DNA from: Palsa-513 sp050010595
GTDB lineage: Bacteria; Actinomycetota; Thermoleophilia; Solirubrobacterales; Solirubrobacteraceae
Assembly (NCBI GenBank): GCA_050010595.1
Contig: JBEKKS010000013.1
Location: 1 to 64,000, forward strand
Reading direction: 5' to 3'
DNA length: 64,000 bases
The notes under the pieces were generated by a model. It ran no database searches. It saw only the letters and a list, made by a program, of their open reading frames with translations, and was not told the DNA's origin. The position numbers were made by a program, and so were the translations under genes. Below, one piece after another: positions 50,109-58,159 of this stretch; within the stretch, counting starts at the first letter, position 1, and each line of letters starts with the position of its first letter.

Positions 50109-51104
50109 ATGCTGCGGGTCGTGATTGGCCTCGACCGCGTTCGGCTCCGGCTTGATCGTGTCCGTGCTGCGGTCGGCGAGATCGATCCGTTGTTCCTCGA
50201 TACGCCGGCCCTTTTGTGCGCTCCGCTCGGCCGGGCGCTCGGGTGCTTGGTGACACTGAAGGTCGAGACGCTCAATCCGGTCCGGAGCTTTAAGGGGCGC
50301 GGCACCGAGACGGCGGCGGCCATGGCGCGTGAGCAGGGGGCAGCACGCATGGTGTGCGCGAGCGCCGGCAATCTCGGGCAGGCTTTGGCCTACAGCGGGC
50401 GGCGTCGCGGCATGGAGGTCACCGTCGTGGCTGCGAGAACTGCCAACCCGCTCAAGCTGCGCCAGATATCGGCCTTCGGCGCGGATCTGCAGCTTGATGG
50501 CGAGGACATCGAAGACGCCCGCCTGGTGGCGCGCGAGATCGCTGCGATGGACGGCGCCTACCTCCTCGAGGACAGCCTGGATTTGGCGACCTGCGAGGGC
50601 GCCGCCACGATTGGCCTTGAGCTCATTAGAGACGATCCGGGGCTCGACATCGTGCTAGTGGCTGTCGGCGGCGGAGCGATGGCAAGCGGCATCGGTTACG
50701 CCGTTCGCTCCCTCGCCGAACACGTGGAGGTGATCGGAGTCCAGCCCTGCGGTGCGCCTGCTATGGCGCTGTCGTGGCGACAGGCAACGGTGGTCGAGAC
50801 GGACCGCATCGAGACGATCGCTGACGGTGTCGCAGGGCGCTGTCCGATTCCAGAGGTGTTGGATGACCTGCTCGTCGTGCTTGACGACGTGGTGCTCGTT
50901 CGCGAGGAGTCGATCAAGGCCGGCATGCGGCTGGTCTATGAGCACGCGGGACTGGTCGTCGAGCCGTCCGCAGCGCTTGGCGTCGCGGCCGTCCTCGAGG
51001 AACCTGAGCGGTTTGCGGGGCGGCGCGTTACCACGATCCTGTGCGGTAGCAACGTGGGTCCTGCCGACTTCGCACGGTGGGTGCTGGAACCCGTCTCGGA
51101 TTAG
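50109..51104 (+). CDS. PLP-dependent threonine dehydratase-like enzyme (fold type II)
   Basis: 331 residues from ATG 50109. The PLP lysine is in NPVRSFKGRGTETAA near residue 59, the phosphate-binding glycine loop is VAVGGGAMASGIGY near residue 186 and the substrate loop is CASAGNLGQALAYSG near residue 80. The family contains threonine ammonia-lyase, serine racemase and ectoine-pathway EutB. The ACT regulatory domain of biosynthetic IlvA is missing, so it is the catabolic or racemase type. It is the last gene before repeat copy 3. Confidence 0.82.
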   Translation: MLRVVIGLDRVRLRLDRVRAAVGEIDPLFLDTPALLCAPLGRALGCLVTLKVETLNPVRSFKGRGTETAAAMAREQGAARMVCASAGNLGQALAYSGRRRGMEVTVVAARTANPLKLRQISAFGADLQLDGEDIEDARLVAREIAAMDGAYLLEDSLDLATCEGAATIGLELIRDDPGLDIVLVAVGGGAMASGIGYAVRSLAEHVEVIGVQPCGAPAMALSWRQATVVETDRIETIADGVAGRCPIPEVLDDLLVVLDDVVLVREESIKAGMRLVYEHAGLVVEPSAALGVAAVLEEPERFAGRRVTTILCGSNVGPADFARWVLEPVSD

Positions 51105-51219
51105 CACCGCGGCCGTCCGTAGAACCCGCTGTGAGCAGCCCGGGCGCCTGCAACTCGCGCTGAGGGGGCGCTTTAGAGTCTGTCCGTTTCTTTGTGAAAT
51201 GGTCGCGATCGCAAGGGCC

Positions 51220-51246
51220 CCCCGGTTCGAATCCGGGCGTCGGCTT
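51220..51246 (+). repeat. Direct repeat copy 3 (T-arm and 3' end of tRNA-Thr)
   Basis: 27 bp, CCCCGGTTCGAATCCGGG then CGTCGGCTT, identical to the same region of copies 1 and 2; just upstream, AAGGG matches but two bases then differ. It includes only the T-arm and acceptor strand. It marks the right edge of a 3.1-kb segment, as a second and older or different-crossover insertion would leave. Confidence 0.88.
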
Positions 51247-51305
51247 CGGAAAGCTGGCCGCGGCAAATCACGGTGGCCGCAGCGTGGCCTCGGTTTCGGG
51301 CGTCG

Positions 51306-52040
51306 TCAGGCGATGTCGCGTTTGGCCGTCAGCGGCAGGGCGATCATCGCGAGCAGGGCGATCCAGGCGAGGAGGACGAGGCCGCCGACGGCCGGGGATA
51401 GGAGATGTGCCGTGCGCATGTTGCTCAGCGCGTTTTCGGCGCGGGCCGGTGTGAAGCGGCCGATCGAGGGGACGTACTCGTGGAGCAGGTTGTCGATGAC
51501 GAAGCCCCAGACGAGCAGCGCGATGATGCCGGCCACCTGGTTGCGGACGATCGCGCCGAGCGCTGCGCCGATCGTCGCCCAGGTTGCGACACCGGCGATC
51601 GCGCCGATTCCGAGCAGCTCGATGTCGTTGCTGGTCAGTGCGAACGGGATGCCGCGGCTCTTCAGGATCGTGTAGCCGATCGCCCAGCCGAGTCCTTCGC
51701 CGGCGACGCCGAATGCGGCGCCCGTGAGTGCGGCGGCGAGGAGTTTGGCGGCGAGCATGCGTGGGCGCGCCGGCGTGAATAGGACGGTCGGGCGGATCGT
51801 GCCATGCCGGTATTCGCTGGTCACCAGCAGTAGCCCGGCGATGGCTGAGAAGGCGCCGGCGAGGTTGCCGATGTTGAGGAGTTGGAGCTGACTTGCCCGG
51901 CCGGTTAGCTCGCCTGGGCGGGCAACGAGCCCTGCGAGCAGGCTGAACAGAAGGATCAGCCCGAGCATTCCGAGGACGACGCCGATTGTGGTTCGGGTCG
52001 AGCGGACCTTGAGTAGCTCGGCTCTGATTTGCGCGATCAC
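51306..52040 (-). CDS. ABC-2-type transporter permease
   Basis: 244 residues. Six hydrophobic helices with the ABC-2 start MIAQIRAELLKVRSTRTTIGVVLGM; LLLVTSEYRHGTIRPTVLFT is the conserved stretch after the second helix. It overlaps the ATPase gene by 4 bp (52037-52040). This two-component type exports drugs, lipids or peptides and is often controlled by the neighbouring two-component system. Here that system is divergent. Confidence 0.88.
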   Translation of the reverse strand: MIAQIRAELLKVRSTRTTIGVVLGMLGLILLFSLLAGLVARPGELTGRASQLQLLNIGNLAGAFSAIAGLLLVTSEYRHGTIRPTVLFTPARPRMLAAKLLAAALTGAAFGVAGEGLGWAIGYTILKSRGIPFALTSNDIELLGIGAIAGVATWATIGAALGAIVRNQVAGIIALLVWGFVIDNLLHEYVPSIGRFTPARAENALSNMRTAHLLSPAVGGLVLLAWIALLAMIALPLTAKRDIA

Positions 52041-52927
52041 TGCGTGGGCCCCGCGGTCAACTGGAGGAAGCTGTCCTCGAGCGAGGAGGCCTCGCCGATC
52101 AGTTCGTGCACGGCGATCCCGGCGGCGAACGCGATCTCACCGACGCGCTCGCTCGTGGCGCCGGCGACGAGGAGGGTGTCATCGCCGTTTCGAGTGGCGT
52201 CGAGGCCTTCGCGTGCCAGTACCGCAGCCAGGTCGTCGGGGTGCGCGGAGCGCACGCGTACCTCGATGCGGGCGGTTAGCTCGGCTAGTGCGGACTCGAT
52301 CACGAGTCGCCCGCGGTTGATGATCAGGACCTGGTCGACGGTCTGAGCGACCTCGGCGAGGACGTGGCTCGAGATCAGCACCGTCCGTCCCTCGGAGGCG
52401 AACGAGCGCAGGAAGTCGCGCAGCCAACGCACGCCTTCGGGGTCGAGCCCGTTTGCCGGCTCATCGAGCACGAGGAGCTCGGGATCGCCGAGCAGCGCGG
52501 CCGCCAGGCCGAGGCGCTGGCGCATCCCGAGCGAGTAGCCCTTCACGCGTCGGCGTGCGGCGCCCGCGAGCTCGACCAACGCCAGAACCTCGTCGGCGCG
52601 CGAGTCCGGCAGCTCGACCGCGCGGCCGAGCATTCGCAGGTGATCGCGTCCGGAACGACCGGGGTGGAAGTCGGTCGCCTCCAGGACCGCGCCGATACGC
52701 AGTGCGGGCCGCTCGAGCTTGGCGTATGGACGGTCGAAGACGAGCGCGCGCCCGCTGTCAGGGCTTGATAAGCCGAGCAGCATACGCAGCGTCGTCGTCT
52801 TGCCGGCGCCGTTTGGGCCGAGGAACCCCGTGATCGTGCCCGCTGTGAGTGCGAACGACAGATCCTCGACTGCCAGCACGCTGCCGAAGCGCTTGGTCAG
52901 CGACTCGGCGATGACTACCGCTCCCAC
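52037..52927 (-). CDS. ABC transporter ATPase, DrrA/CcmA type
   Basis: 296 residues from GTG 52927; the open frame to 52978 is an alternative. Walker A is GPNGAGKTTTLRMLLGL, the signature is YSLGMRQRLGLAAALLGD, Walker B is LLVLDEPANGLDPEGV and the H-loop is VLISSHVLAEVAQTVDQV. SLGMRQRLGLA and ANGLDPEG are typical of ABC-2 export ATPases. A C-terminal domain of about 80 residues follows. Paired with the permease at 51306. Confidence 0.93.
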   Translation of the reverse strand: MGAVVIAESLTKRFGSVLAVEDLSFALTAGTITGFLGPNGAGKTTTLRMLLGLSSPDSGRALVFDRPYAKLERPALRIGAVLEATDFHPGRSGRDHLRMLGRAVELPDSRADEVLALVELAGAARRRVKGYSLGMRQRLGLAAALLGDPELLVLDEPANGLDPEGVRWLRDFLRSFASEGRTVLISSHVLAEVAQTVDQVLIINRGRLVIESALAELTARIEVRVRSAHPDDLAAVLAREGLDATRNGDDTLLVAGATSERVGEIAFAAGIAVHELIGEASSLEDSFLQLTAGPTQ

Positions 52928-53258
52928 GGTCTCACCCGATTCCTCGCGGCGATCCGGCGATCGATCGCCAACGGGCAACGCCAGGCGCTACCTGCTCGAG
53001 CGCAAACGGCTGGACCTAGTCTCTTCACAGCGGTGGACCTCCTCGGGTGATCGTTACCTGCTCAACACCGTGTCAGCGGTGGCAGCGTGCGACCAGCCGA
53101 CCAGCGGGAGGGACGGAGCTGGGGCGGCCCACCGAAGCGCCGGTGGGGCTACCCGTATCTCGCTTCGCGCAAGGCCGCGCGGGGTAGGGCTCGCCCCACC
53201 GCCGAGCCGCTGGCGAGCATGCTGGCCGCGTGTTTCGGCATCGCCTACCGTTGCTGTC
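52928..53258. other. 331-bp divergent intergenic region
   Basis: It separates the exporter ATPase from the histidine kinase, whose in-frame extension runs through it without recognisable protein sequence. It must hold both promoters. It also holds the alternating stem structure listed at 53128-53201. No other gene is seen. Confidence 0.5.
53128..53201 (+). promoter_or_regulatory. Candidate mutually exclusive RNA hairpins upstream of the histidine kinase
   Basis: CCCACCG (53128-53134) can pair with CGGTGGG (53141-53147) in a tight hairpin. The same CGGTGGGG (53141-53148) can instead pair perfectly with CCCCACCG (53194-53201), with the next block CTACCC (53149-53154) also pairing to GGGTAG (53182-53187). 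One strand thus has two competing partners, as in attenuators and riboswitches. The region ends 57 nt before the kinase start. It could equally be a set of DNA dyads for a regulator. Confidence 0.4.
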
Positions 53259-54497
53259 GTGAACGCAAGCCCTTCCTGGAAGCCGGCCCGCCGCGCCGCG
53301 TCCGAGTTCCTCTACGTGACCGCCGGCGCGCCGCTCGGGTTCAGCTGGTGCCTGGCATTGGCGATCGCCCTTTCGGTCGGGGTCGCGACGTCGATCGTGA
53401 TCGTCGGCATTCCGCTGCTTGCGCTCACCTTGATCGTGGTTCACTGGGGCGCGAACACGGAGCGTGAGCGCGCGGCGATGGTCCTCGGCGCGCCTATCGC
53501 GCGGTTGCCCCGCCCGGCGAGCGGCACTTCGTGGCTTCGCCGCTGGCGCGCGAGGCTGAGCGATCGGGCGACGTGGAAGGAGCTTGGGTACATGCTCTTG
53601 CTCGGCCCGGTCGGTATCTTCGCGGGCGGCGTCGTTCTCGCCCTGTGGGCGGCGGCGCTCGCCGCGCTCGCCTCACCCGCGGTGGCGACGGCGGCTCCCG
53701 CCGGCTCCTGGCTCGCCGGTCTGAGCTCACTTGCACTCGTCGGCCTGGCGCTGGGTGGTCTCGTTCTCGCCGCGATAAGTCTCGTCGCGACGCGCGGCCT
53801 GGCGCTGGCCTGCGCCTCGCTCGCATCCGGCCTGCTCGCTCCCAACGAGCGCGCGGTGCTTGCGGCGCGCGTTCGGGCGCTCGAGGAGACGCGCGCGGGT
53901 GTGGTCGAGTCGGCGGACGCGCAGCTGCGCCGCCTGGAGCGCGACCTGCACGACGGGGCGCAGCATCGCCTTGCCTACATCGCGATGGAGCTCGACCGTG
54001 CGCGCGCCCGGATGCACACCGATCCGGAGGCCGCGAACGAGCTGTTGGGTCGCGCGCACGAGGAGTCAAAGAAGGCGATGAGCGAGCTGCGCGACCTCGT
54101 GCGCGGCATCCATCCTTCGGTGCTCACCGACCGCGGGCTCGATGCGGCCGTCTCTGGTCTCGCCGAGCGCTGCCCGGTCCCCGTCGATGTCTCGATCCGT
54201 CTCGCGGCGCGTCCGCCGACCGCCGTTGAGACCGCTGCCTACTACGTGGTCGCCGAGTCGCTGACGAACGTCGCCAAGCACGCCCGGGCCCAGAGCGTTG
54301 CGGTCGAGATCCGCGGCGACGACTCGCACGTTCAAATCGAGGTGCGTGACGATGGCGCCGGCGGTGCCGCCCGCGTCCCTGGGTCGGGGCTCGAAGGACT
54401 CGCCCAGCGCGTCGAGGCACTCGACGGGACGGTCTCGATCACGAGCCCGCAAGGTGGTCCAACGACGATCCGCGTGGAGCTGCCATGCGCGTCGTGA
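53259..54497 (+). CDS. NarL-type sensor histidine kinase with putative-sensor N-terminus
   Basis: 412 residues from GTG 53259. Four or so hydrophobic helices (about residues 12-175) resemble the putative-sensor (PF13796) module rather than a periplasmic loop, so the signal is probably membrane-borne. HisKA_3 has the phosphoacceptor His in ERDLHDGAQHRLAYI near residue 230. The ATPase has the N-box AESLTNVAKHA, DDGAGG and GSGLEGLAQRVEAL. It overlaps its response regulator by 13 bp. Confidence 0.92.
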   Translation: MNASPSWKPARRAASEFLYVTAGAPLGFSWCLALAIALSVGVATSIVIVGIPLLALTLIVVHWGANTERERAAMVLGAPIARLPRPASGTSWLRRWRARLSDRATWKELGYMLLLGPVGIFAGGVVLALWAAALAALASPAVATAAPAGSWLAGLSSLALVGLALGGLVLAAISLVATRGLALACASLASGLLAPNERAVLAARVRALEETRAGVVESADAQLRRLERDLHDGAQHRLAYIAMELDRARARMHTDPEAANELLGRAHEESKKAMSELRDLVRGIHPSVLTDRGLDAAVSGLAERCPVPVDVSIRLAARPPTAVETAAYYVVAESLTNVAKHARAQSVAVEIRGDDSHVQIEVRDDGAGGAARVPGSGLEGLAQRVEALDGTVSITSPQGGPTTIRVELPCAS

Positions 54498-55129
54498 TCG
54501 CCGAGGACCTGGCGCTGCTGCGCGAGGGGATCGCCGCGCTGCTCAAGGACGAGGGCCACGAGGTGCTCGCGACGGTCTGTGACGCCGAGGCGCTCCTCGA
54601 GGCAGCCGCGGACACGCAGCCCGACCTCGCGATCATCGACGTGCGGATGCCCCCGACACAGACGGACGAGGGCATTCGCGCGGCGGTGCAGCTGCGCCGT
54701 CGCCAGCCGGATGTCGCGATCCTGATCCTCAGCCAGTACGTAGAGGAGCGCTACGCCACCGACCTGCTGAGTGGCGGCAGCCGCGGCGTCGGCTACCTCC
54801 TAAAGGACCGCGTGGCCGACGTCGCCGAGTTCATGTCCGCGGCGCGTCGCGTCGCGGCCGGAGGGACCGCAATCGACGCGGAGGTCATCTCCCAGCTTCT
54901 CAGCCGCCGGCGGCGAAACGACGTGCTCGGCGAACTCACGCCGCGCGAGCATGAGGTTCTCGGGCTGATGGCCGAGGGCCACACGAACACCGCGATCGCA
55001 GAGCGCCTCGTCGTCACGCCGGGGGCCGTCGAGAAGCACGTCCGCAACGTCTTCATGAAGCTCGGCCTGCCGCCAACCGACCAGCAGCACCGCCGCGTTC
55101 TGGCGGTCCTGACGTACTTGGGAGTGTGA
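54485..55129 (+). CDS. LuxR/NarL-family response regulator
   Basis: 214 residues. Receiver domain: acidic pocket VIAEDLALLREG, phosphoacceptor Asp in AIIDVRMPP near residue 56 and Lys in GYLLKDRV near residue 103. LuxR HTH: LTPREHEVLGLMAEGHTNTAIA to VEKHVRNVFMKLGL. The DNA-binding domain is complete. It is paired with the kinase upstream, and its stop overlaps the start of the DUF4097 gene. Confidence 0.95.
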   Translation: MRVVIAEDLALLREGIAALLKDEGHEVLATVCDAEALLEAAADTQPDLAIIDVRMPPTQTDEGIRAAVQLRRRQPDVAILILSQYVEERYATDLLSGGSRGVGYLLKDRVADVAEFMSAARRVAAGGTAIDAEVISQLLSRRRRNDVLGELTPREHEVLGLMAEGHTNTAIAERLVVTPGAVEKHVRNVFMKLGLPPTDQQHRRVLAVLTYLGV

Positions 55130-55950
55130 CCCTCGCAATGAGCACAGCCATCGCAGCGCCGACGCCGGCCCCCACGAACGCTGGCGTGCGCCTGATCATG
55201 AAACTGATCGCAGCCCTGTTCGCCGCGGCGTTCATTGCCTGGGGCGCAATCACGCTGCTCAACCTCATGGCGCGCCACACCTTCACGGTGCTCAGCACCT
55301 ACGCCGGCGTGCACTCGCTGACCGTCAACTCGGGCGATGGCGACGTACGACTGAAGAGCGCGCCTGCCGGTACCCGGCTGAGGATCGTCGAGCGCGTGAG
55401 CGAGGACCTCGAGACGCCGCGACGCGACTCTGCGCTCAGCGGCTCGGGCCTGCTCAGCCTGACCGGACACTGCAACATCCTGATGTCGATCTACTGCTCG
55501 GTCGACTACACGATCGCCGTGCCGTCGGGCGTTAGCGTGCATGTGCGCTCGAGTGCTGGGGACATCACCGCGACCGGTCTGACGAGCACCGCACCGTTCA
55601 GCTTGGAGTCCGGGGAGGGCGACGTGAACGCGTTCGGGATCAGCGCCCCAACGGTTCACCTCGACAGCGGCGCCGGCGACATCACCGCGCGACTGACAAC
55701 GCCACCGCGCTATCTCGAGGCGAGCTCGGGCGCCGGAGACATCACGCTCACCGTCCCGAACGTCACCTACGACGTCAGCGCGAGCTCGGGCGCCGGCACC
55801 GTGTCTGACCAGGGCCTGCGAACCGACCCGAGCTCCCCGCGGCGGATCAACGTGAGCGCCGGAGCGGGCGACGTCACGATCCGTGCCTCGTCGAGCCTGC
55901 CGCCCGGTCGGCCGGCCAAACCCAAGCTCCCGCCGCGGCCGGGCGCTTAG
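55126..55950 (+). CDS. DUF4097-family membrane-anchored beta-helix protein
   Basis: 274 residues from GTG 55126, overlapping the regulator stop. One transmembrane helix (MKLIAALFAAAFIAWGAITLL, about residues 25-45) is followed by an extracytoplasmic domain. In it the motif S-G/S-A/E-G-D-I/V-T repeats about six times (SAGDITATG, EGDVNAFG, GAGDITARL, GAGDITLTV, GAGTVSD, GAGDVTIRA), the DUF4097 beta-helix repeat. A Pro-rich tail ends the protein. In the same operon as a two-component system, it is probably an envelope-stress component or part of the signal path. Confidence 0.85.
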   Translation: MTLAMSTAIAAPTPAPTNAGVRLIMKLIAALFAAAFIAWGAITLLNLMARHTFTVLSTYAGVHSLTVNSGDGDVRLKSAPAGTRLRIVERVSEDLETPRRDSALSGSGLLSLTGHCNILMSIYCSVDYTIAVPSGVSVHVRSSAGDITATGLTSTAPFSLESGEGDVNAFGISAPTVHLDSGAGDITARLTTPPRYLEASSGAGDITLTVPNVTYDVSASSGAGTVSDQGLRTDPSSPRRINVSAGAGDVTIRASSSLPPGRPAKPKLPPRPGA

Positions 55951-56039
55951 CCGGCGGGCTCGTCGGATTGACGGGCTCGGTGTCAGTCAAGCCCGCTGCC
56001 GCGCCGGCATCGCGGTCGCCGATCCGGTAGTGCCCGCCC

Positions 56040-57248
56040 TCAGATCTCTGCCAGGCGCCGCTCGAACAGCCGCCGCTCGGCGTCGTCGTCGCTGAGGGCG
56101 GCGGCCTGTCTGTACTCCTCGCGGGCCTCGGCCAGCCGACCGAGCCGGCGCAGCAACTCGCCGCGGGCAGAGTGCATGTAGCGGTAGTTGGGTAGCTCGA
56201 GCTTGTCGAGGAGCTCTAGCCCGGCTGCCGCACCGTCGGCCTCGCCAACTGCGATCGCCCGGTTGAGCGCGACCACCGGCGAGCGGTCGAGCGCTACGAG
56301 CTGTCCGTAGAGCGCGGCGATCTGGGGCCAGTCGCGGTCTTGCTCGAGGTGCAGCGAGGCGATCGCCGCCTGAACGACGTAGCGGCCATGGCCGTGCACG
56401 GCCACGGCCCGGTCGAGCTCGTCCCTGCCGCGTGCGATCTGCTCGCGGTCCCACAGCGACCGGTCCTGGTCGGCGAGCAGCACCAGCTCGCCGTCGCGGA
56501 CGCGCGCCGAGCGTCGCGAGTCGTTGAGCAGCATCAGCGCGAGAAGGCCGTGGGCCTCGGCCTCGTCGGGCATCAGCTCGGCAAGTGCGGTGCCGAGCCG
56601 GATTGCCTCACCACTGAGGGCGCCGCGCGCGGGCGGAGTCGAGTAACCGGTGTTGAAGATCAGGTAGACGACGGCCAGCACCGCCGCGAGGCGGTCGGGC
56701 AGCTGCGCCGCGTCCGGGACGCGGAACGGGATCCCGGCGGTCTTGATCTTGTTCTTTGCACGGACGAGCCGCTGCGCCATCGTCGGCTCGGCGATCAGGA
56801 ATGCACTTGCGATCTCGGTGGTCGTGAGTCCGCCCAGCGTGCGCAGGGTCAATGCGACCTGCGCCTCGAGCGCCAGTGCCGGATGGCAGCAGGTGAAGAT
56901 CAGCTCGAGCCGCTCGTCGGGAAACTCGGTCTCCCCGTCGGTTGGTCGCAGATCTCGTTCGTCCACTTGCGTCAGCTCCTCCACCTCGAGCTCGCGTGTC
57001 TTCGCGGCAAGGGTCCGCTCGCGGCGGATGCCGTCGATCGCGCGGCGCCGGGCAGTTGTGATCAGCCAGGCGCTCGGGTTATCGGGGATGCCGTCGGAGG
57101 CCCACCGCTTTGCGGCGACCGCGAACGCCTCCTGAGCGGCCTCCTCGGCGCGGTCGAAGTCGCGCAGCAGGCCGATCAGGGTAGCCAGGACGCGGCCCCA
57201 ATCATCGCGGAAGGCCCGCTCGAGGGCTGCGTCTAGGTTTGCGACCAA
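56040..57248 (-). CDS. ECF42-type RNA polymerase sigma factor with C-terminal helical extension
   Basis: 402 residues, far longer than a standard ECF factor (about 200). Region 2 is RDDWGRVLATLIGLLRDFDRAEEAAQEAFAVAAKRW and region 4 includes VALTLRTLGGLTTTEIASAFLIAEPTMAQRLVRAKNKI. The remaining 200 residues form TPR-like helical repeats (ELDRAVAVHGHGRYVVQAAI, YRYMHSARGELLRRLGRLAEAREEYRQA). This architecture is the ECF42 class, which has no anti-sigma factor and is encoded with YCII/DGPF proteins. Its start overlaps that gene by 16 bp. Confidence 0.92.
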   Translation of the reverse strand: MVANLDAALERAFRDDWGRVLATLIGLLRDFDRAEEAAQEAFAVAAKRWASDGIPDNPSAWLITTARRRAIDGIRRERTLAAKTRELEVEELTQVDERDLRPTDGETEFPDERLELIFTCCHPALALEAQVALTLRTLGGLTTTEIASAFLIAEPTMAQRLVRAKNKIKTAGIPFRVPDAAQLPDRLAAVLAVVYLIFNTGYSTPPARGALSGEAIRLGTALAELMPDEAEAHGLLALMLLNDSRRSARVRDGELVLLADQDRSLWDREQIARGRDELDRAVAVHGHGRYVVQAAIASLHLEQDRDWPQIAALYGQLVALDRSPVVALNRAIAVGEADGAAAGLELLDKLELPNYRYMHSARGELLRRLGRLAEAREEYRQAAALSDDDAERRLFERRLAEI

Positions 57249-57586
57249 TCCACCACCGGGCGAATCTCGACGCAGCCTCCGGCGCGGAGCGACGGCACCG
57301 TCTTGGCGATCTCGATCGCGGCGTCGAGGTCGTCCGCCTCGAGCATGCAGAAGCCGTCGAGCGCCTCCTTCGTCTCGACGTAGGGGCCATCCGTAATCAG
57401 CGTCTCGCCGTCAACGATCCGCACGGTGGTCGCGCTCTCAGGCGGCTCCAGGTAGAGCCCCGGCGTGACGCCGGGCGCCTTGACGAACTCTCCCCAGGCG
57501 GCCTGGATGCTTGCTTGCTCCGCCGCCGGACGCGACCGCCACTCGCGGCTGGCGCAATCCTGGTTGATCAGCACCATGTACTTCAT
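57233..57586 (-). CDS. YCII/DGPF-domain protein, ECF42 partner
   Basis: 117 residues, RBS AAAGGAC upstream. MKYMVLINQDCASREW followed by TLITDGPYVETKEALDGFCMLEADDLDAAIEIAK is the YCII-related pattern. The eponymous DGPF tetrad reads DGPY here. ECF42 sigma factors are nearly always encoded with one or more of these small proteins and are thought to control them or be controlled by them. The gene lies directly upstream of the sigma factor with a 16-bp overlap. Confidence 0.9.
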   Translation of the reverse strand: MKYMVLINQDCASREWRSRPAAEQASIQAAWGEFVKAPGVTPGLYLEPPESATTVRIVDGETLITDGPYVETKEALDGFCMLEADDLDAAIEIAKTVPSLRAGGCVEIRPVVDWSQT

Positions 57587-57655
57587 GCGTGTCCTTTCAT
57601 AGTGGATCTTGGTTGATCGGTAATGCGGCCGACCCGCAATCGAGGCCTGGCCGAC

Positions 57656-58102
57656 TCAGCTCACGGCTTGCGTGACCAGCGCGCTGATCCGGCGCTCGTC
57701 GGCGGCGGTCAGCTTCGTCAACGCGAAGTCGGTCGGCCACATGGCGCCGTCGTCGAGCTTGGCTGCGTCGCTGAAGCCGAGCGTCGCGTAGCGCGTCTTG
57801 AACTTGTGTGCGCTCTTGAAGAAACAGACGACCTTGCCGTCTTTGGCGTAGGCGGGCATCCCGTACCAGGTCCTCGGCGACAGCGCCGGCGCGGTTGCCT
57901 TGACGATTGCATGGATCCGTTCGGCCATCACGCGGTCGCCATCCGGCATCTCGGCGATCTTCGCGAGCACCTCGCTCTCTCCGTCTGCCTTGCCCGTGCG
58001 CGCGCTCTTCAGCTCTCGGCTGCGCTCCTTCATCGCGGCGCGCTCCTCGGCCGTGAATCCGGCGGACGTCCCGCTCTTCGCGGCGCTGGTCTTGGTGGTC
58101 AT
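57656..58102 (-). CDS. DUF1801 (YdhG-like) protein
   Basis: 148 residues with GGAAGGGACC before the ATG. A Lys/Ala-rich, charged N-terminus (FTAEERAAMKERSRELKSAR) precedes the conserved core: VKATAPALSPRTWYGMPAYAKDGKVVCFFKSAHKFKTRYATLGF. This is the DUF1801 pattern, known from putative iron-chaperone-like small proteins. It lies 70 bp upstream of the YCII gene on the same strand and may be part of the ECF42 regulon. Confidence 0.82.
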   Translation of the reverse strand: MTTKTSAAKSGTSAGFTAEERAAMKERSRELKSARTGKADGESEVLAKIAEMPDGDRVMAERIHAIVKATAPALSPRTWYGMPAYAKDGKVVCFFKSAHKFKTRYATLGFSDAAKLDDGAMWPTDFALTKLTAADERRISALVTQAVS

Positions 58103-58159
58103 GGTCCCTTCCTTGTGGTCGTGGTAGGACGAGCGACGAGGCGCGAAGTCGAGCGCCAG

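Noticed and set aside
50655..51266. Minus-strand frame of 203 codons containing RRPDSNRG
   Set aside because: Same artefact over repeat copy 3; the rest is antisense to the PLP enzyme.
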